Part shown: positions 61,587 to 64,000 of the stretch, piece after piece | Position numbering within the stretch: position 1 is the stretch's first letter | Layout: each line of letters starts with the position of its first letter | DNA from: Paramacrobiotus metropolitanus | Lineage: Eukaryota; Tardigrada; Eutardigrada; Parachela; Macrobiotidae | DNA length: 64,000 nucleotides | Assembly (NCBI RefSeq): GCF_019649055.1 | Contig: NW_026570301.1 | Span: forward strand, 186,001 to 250,000 | Reading direction: 5' to 3' | The notes under the pieces: model-generated | Database searches by the model: none | The model's input: only the letters and a program-made list of their open reading frames with translations | What the model was told of the DNA's origin: nothing | Position numbers and translations under genes: made by a program

Positions 61587-62011
61587 AGTCCAAACACAAT
61601 AGCTTTATTCCGCGTAGTCTGGCTCAAGGTGCACAGTGTTTTGAAGGTCGGGCAGCCGAGGTCGTCAAGGTTCTTGACGGTAGGTACGTACTTCTCAAAA
61701 AGCCGGCACTTTTCCAGTCCTTTGGAATAAAACGCACAGTCCACGGGCCGTAGATTTATACGGTCAAAAATCTCTTCGATGGCGTCAGCCACTTGGTTCC
61801 ACAAAAGGTCACCGGCTGTATTCCACACCAGACCGTGGGAATGTCGGGCTTGTTGTTGCAAAAGTTTACTGTGCAATGCTGCGAACGTTGGTAGAGTGAA
61901 AGAGAATTCGCCAGAGACTCCACGAGACGGAACAAAAAAAGCTAATTTTTTGACGTACTTCTGTTTATTAATAATAAACCAGTCAGCATCAAGAACAACT
62001 TTTACAGCCAT
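61574..62011 (-). CDS. Conserved-looking protein of unknown function in virus-like module
   Basis: The frame is open from 62086. The ATG at 62011 gives 145 aa starting MAVKVVLDADWFIINKQKY and a compact protein. Ordered motifs are HSHGLVWN, then YSKGLEK and a final NLDDLGCPTFKTL. I associate this pattern (KEL-aF ... HGL-W ... kG-EK ... NL-dLgCPs) with uncharacterised proteins of arthropod DNA elements and viruses. That is from memory and unverified. An acidic LDAD near the N-terminus could be a metal-binding nuclease residue pair, but this is speculation. Its stop codon lies inside the start region of the TBP-like gene, so the two are probably expressed together. The longer form from 62086 cannot be excluded. 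Confidence 0.6.
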   Translation of the reverse strand: MAVKVVLDADWFIINKQKYVKKLAFFVPSRGVSGEFSFTLPTFAALHSKLLQQQARHSHGLVWNTAGDLLWNQVADAIEEIFDRINLRPVDCAFYSKGLEKCRLFEKYVPTVKNLDDLGCPTFKTLCTLSQTTRNKAIVFGLWLP

Positions 62012-62353
62012 GGCTGCAACTCCGAAACGGTGAAACTGATTTCGTTCCACGTTTGCCGCAGTTCGATTCGTTAAAAAAGACGGCAATTGTTACTTTCCCG
62101 CAGCACATTTTCATTTTGTGACTTTGCAAGCACTCATTTCCACAATTGTGCCGCAGCAAAAGCACAGTCCCAGAGACGGGCCGCACATGTACCCCAATGT
62201 GACGCAAAAAAAGCTCATTCTGAAAAGTGCGCTTTTTGAACCTCACAACCGCAGCTAATGGTTGCATTTTGTGAAAAGTCCGCTGTCAGTTTTTGTTGTC
62301 AACCGTCAGTTGCAACATTTTCGTTTTACTGTTCAGTTCTAATTTTTTAAACC
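62012..62353. promoter_or_regulatory. Intergenic spacer between divergent virus-like genes
   Basis: This spacer of about 340 bp (267 bp if the longer upstream start is used) separates the leftward genes (145-aa protein, TBP-like, BIR) from the rightward PC4-like gene. It is the only gap large enough for promoters within the module and so probably fires in both directions. I see no consensus TATA box. The rightward start has a good context (AAACCATGG). Confidence 0.4.
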
Positions 62354-63067
62354 ATGGATGTCATATTTTCCTCCTTTCTCGGTACCGATGCCAAGGGCAC
62401 TACTGCGGATGTTCCGGCTCCTGTTGTGCGCCAGGATGCCATTCATCCGAAACGAAAGAGTCCGGACGTTGTACCCGCCAAACAGCCTGAAGTCGCTGGC
62501 AGCAAACCTGGAAAAGATGACCTTTTGAAAGCTCCCAGCAAGAAGCTGAAGACTAAGCCGAAAGCTGCAGCTGTTCCGGAATTCGAAATCGTCCCCCAAG
62601 TTAAACTACGGATGTACAAGGAAAAGCCCGCATTTCTAGACGGCCAGTTTGCGGTTTACAAAATTGGCTACGACAAATTCATTAGCGTTCGCACCTCGGC
62701 GTACGGTAACTTTACTTGGTTGGCTGTCACCATTGGAGAATGGAAGGAGGTGGGTCCCGATACCTGGGAGAAAACGGCCAAGCATATTACGCTAAATGAG
62801 CGCCAGTTCCATCGGCTAGCGGGGATCATTATGTCGGGAAAGGGCGACCTGGATGACCTGGCCAAATTGCCCACCACGGACGACTGCCAGCTGACTGCTG
62901 CTAAGTACAACTTGGGCAACGGATTGTACTTCACTTGGAGCCGATTCAACCGCTCCAATCTGGCCACCATCCGTAACTATACCAAGAACGAGGCCGGCGA
63001 TATGATTCCGACCAAGCGTGGCATCAGCTTTGGGCAGAAAGCGTTTGACGGACTGAAAAAATCCTGA
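62354..63067 (+). CDS. Double PC4/SUB1-like DNA-binding protein
   Basis: 237 aa. Residues 30-75 are a lysine/proline-rich, probably disordered basic linker. Residues about 103-160 and 185-236 are two copies resembling the ssDNA-binding fold of transcription coactivator PC4. The second is clearest: LGNGLYFTWSRF, IRNYTKNEAGDMIPTKRGIS and a final L, matching the PC4 pattern IREY...EG-M-PG-KGISL...W--L. The first is more diverged (YKIGYDKFISVR, then ITLNERQFHRL). PC4 proteins bind single-stranded or melted DNA and stimulate RNA polymerase II initiation, and they also act in replication and repair. Next to a TBP homologue, a role in element transcription is the natural inference. It is followed 5 bases later by another ORF. 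An alternative is a general ssDNA-binding replication protein built on the same fold. Confidence 0.7.
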   Translation: MDVIFSSFLGTDAKGTTADVPAPVVRQDAIHPKRKSPDVVPAKQPEVAGSKPGKDDLLKAPSKKLKTKPKAAAVPEFEIVPQVKLRMYKEKPAFLDGQFAVYKIGYDKFISVRTSAYGNFTWLAVTIGEWKEVGPDTWEKTAKHITLNERQFHRLAGIIMSGKGDLDDLAKLPTTDDCQLTAAKYNLGNGLYFTWSRFNRSNLATIRNYTKNEAGDMIPTKRGISFGQKAFDGLKKS

Positions 63068-63072
63068 AAGAA

Positions 63073-63438
63073 ATGACCTTGTTCCAGGAAGCGGCAAAGT
63101 TGAAAGACAGCCCACCAATGGATGGTTTGGATTACGTTGGGTTGAAGCCTGCGGTCAGCCAGATGCTCCTGGCCCAGATTGCGAAGCATCGGTCATCGAC
63201 CTGTGGTCCGTGTCATCTGCCGGACTCCGACGAACCACACATCTGCAAATTCGCTAAAGTGATGGTGCAACCGACGGATGAGGAATGGAAGAAAGCGGAA
63301 GACGCCCTAAAGACCGGAAAGTATTTGGAAGCATTTTTATTGGAGAATAATCGCGTCAGCAACAAGCAGGTGTGCTCATTGGATATTAACGGATTTTTTG
63401 AGAGTAATCGTGTTGAGCTTCGTAGTATGACTGTCTAA
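63073..63438 (+). CDS. Hypothetical virus-like protein with cysteine/histidine motif
   Basis: 121 aa. The ATG lies five bases after the PC4-like stop codon, so the two are probably on one transcript. It has an amphipathic N-terminus and a central CGPCHLP ... EPHIC segment that could bind zinc (C-x2-C ... H-x-C). A helical, charged C-terminal half follows (DEEWKKAEDALKTGKYLEAF). There is no signal peptide or membrane helix. I do not recognise the family. The absence of introns and the packing like its neighbours are the grounds for calling it a gene. Confidence 0.5.
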   Translation: MTLFQEAAKLKDSPPMDGLDYVGLKPAVSQMLLAQIAKHRSSTCGPCHLPDSDEPHICKFAKVMVQPTDEEWKKAEDALKTGKYLEAFLLENNRVSNKQVCSLDINGFFESNRVELRSMTV

Positions 63439-63498
63439 TTCTATTTTTCTACAACTAAGGTATATCCAACGACAACATTGTTTTTTCATTCAAGTAGT

Positions 63499-63996
63499 TT
63501 ATTTTTTTGCAGTCTGTTTAAAAAATTTGTTGTCAAATAATGAAGTGCTAATATCGAACTTGTAATTCACATACTGACAAACCATAATATCGTTGCTACG
63601 TTGACTATCAGTGAATAAATGAACAATCTGTGGAAAGGATTCTCCACTTGCTCGCCGTAAAAGAAAAAACATACAGTATTGACCACAAACCGAAGAAAAA
63701 TTAGACTGCAGTTGTTGATTCTGCATTATTATTTTGTGACCTTTAACAAAAGAAAAATCCCCATATACCGATATCTGCTGGCCATACGAGTCAAAATACT
63801 CGATTTGGTCCGGAGTGTCCTGGTAGAACGCAATCCAATGACTTCCCGGTTCGGCGGCTGGGTCGGAATTGACGACTACTGCTGCTGGCAATTGACCAAG
63901 GTCTGACGGCACTTGATCGGCAGCAAACACACCCCGAAATGTCGATTTCGTTAAGGCATTGTTGGCTAGTGCCGTTTCTATTTCGGCCGTGTTCAT
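63499..63996 (-). CDS. Adenain-type cysteine protease (Polinton/adenovirus-like PRO)
   Basis: 165 aa, the usual size for this family. The catalytic set is complete: His53 in GSHWIAF, Asp69 in EYFDSYG, Gln97 and Cys104 in SVCGQYCMFFLL. The spacings (16 between His and the acid, 7 between Gln and Cys) match the adenovirus-type arrangement. In adenoviruses, Polintons/Mavericks and adintoviruses this enzyme matures capsid proteins inside the particle, so its presence implies a structural gene set nearby, to the right of the window. The host SUMO-protease family is related but larger, with a different WxxD-type active site. The ORF converges on the PC4-like gene pair. An AATAAA overlaps its stop codon (63497-63502, minus strand). 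It appears intact. Confidence 0.85.
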   Translation of the reverse strand: MNTAEIETALANNALTKSTFRGVFAADQVPSDLGQLPAAVVVNSDPAAEPGSHWIAFYQDTPDQIEYFDSYGQQISVYGDFSFVKGHKIIMQNQQLQSNFSSVCGQYCMFFLLRRASGESFPQIVHLFTDSQRSNDIMVCQYVNYKFDISTSLFDNKFFKQTAKK

Positions 63997-64000
63997 GTCG

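Noticed and set aside
63499-63996. Host SUMO/Ulp1-type protease as explanation for the adenain-like ORF
   Set aside because: Size of 165 aa, His-Asp-Gln-Cys spacing and viral-type neighbours fit the PRO family of adenovirus-like elements better.
1-64000. CRISPR arrays, rRNA genes, bacterial-type operons
   Set aside because: Nothing with regular spacer-repeat structure or rRNA core sequences was seen; gene structure is eukaryotic.

Overview
This 64-kb window is animal nuclear DNA. Genes are split by short GT-AG introns (about 50 to 800 bp, some longer), and they include an ER-type Hsp70, rhodopsin-family neuropeptide-type receptors and a secreted mucin. Between genes lies AT-rich, repeat-laden sequence. 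A GnRH/corazonin/AKH-type receptor and several orphan receptors with NRxWA in place of DRY point to an invertebrate, probably an ecdysozoan. A tardigrade is my working guess, but the sequence alone does not prove it.

Layout, left to right. 1-6 kb: the first exon of a 7TM receptor (minus strand) and a receptor pseudogene whose TM3 part is inverted relative to its TM1-TM2 part. 7-12.5 kb: two foldback repeat elements flanking a four-exon BiP/GRP78-like gene that lacks the C-terminal lid and ER-retention signal. 13.7-19.4 kb: a complete seven-exon receptor of the GnRH/corazonin/AKH superfamily. 21-22.5 kb: an unidentified gene split by a frameshift. 25-26 kb: an intact intronless orphan receptor. 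26-37 kb: mostly repeats, namely a 720-bp foldback, a 4 x 32-bp tandem array, a FAR1/MULE-derived SWIM-domain remnant and a non-LTR retrotransposon fragment. 38-43 kb: a six-exon, 540-codon multi-pass membrane protein gene with a broken paralogue downstream. 47-49.7 kb: a secreted mucin with a six-cysteine head. 51-52 kb: an orphan receptor with a one-base frameshift. 54.5-59.2 kb: a many-exon gene of unknown function that I reconstructed from phase-matched exons.

60.5-64.0 kb is of a different character. Six tightly packed, intronless ORFs, some overlapping, encode an adenain-type cysteine protease, a TATA-binding-protein homologue, a protein with two PC4-like domains, a BIR-domain (IAP-like) protein, a conserved-looking protein of about 145 aa and an orphan of 121 aa. 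This looks like one end of an endogenous double-stranded DNA virus or Polinton/adintovirus-like element that carries its own transcription-initiation factors. It runs off the right edge of the window, and it is the most unusual content here.

The host genes do not form an obvious pathway. What they share is a strong bias to membrane receptors and secreted or membrane proteins. Several loci are visibly decaying by inversion, frameshift, in-frame stop or truncation among abundant foldback repeats.
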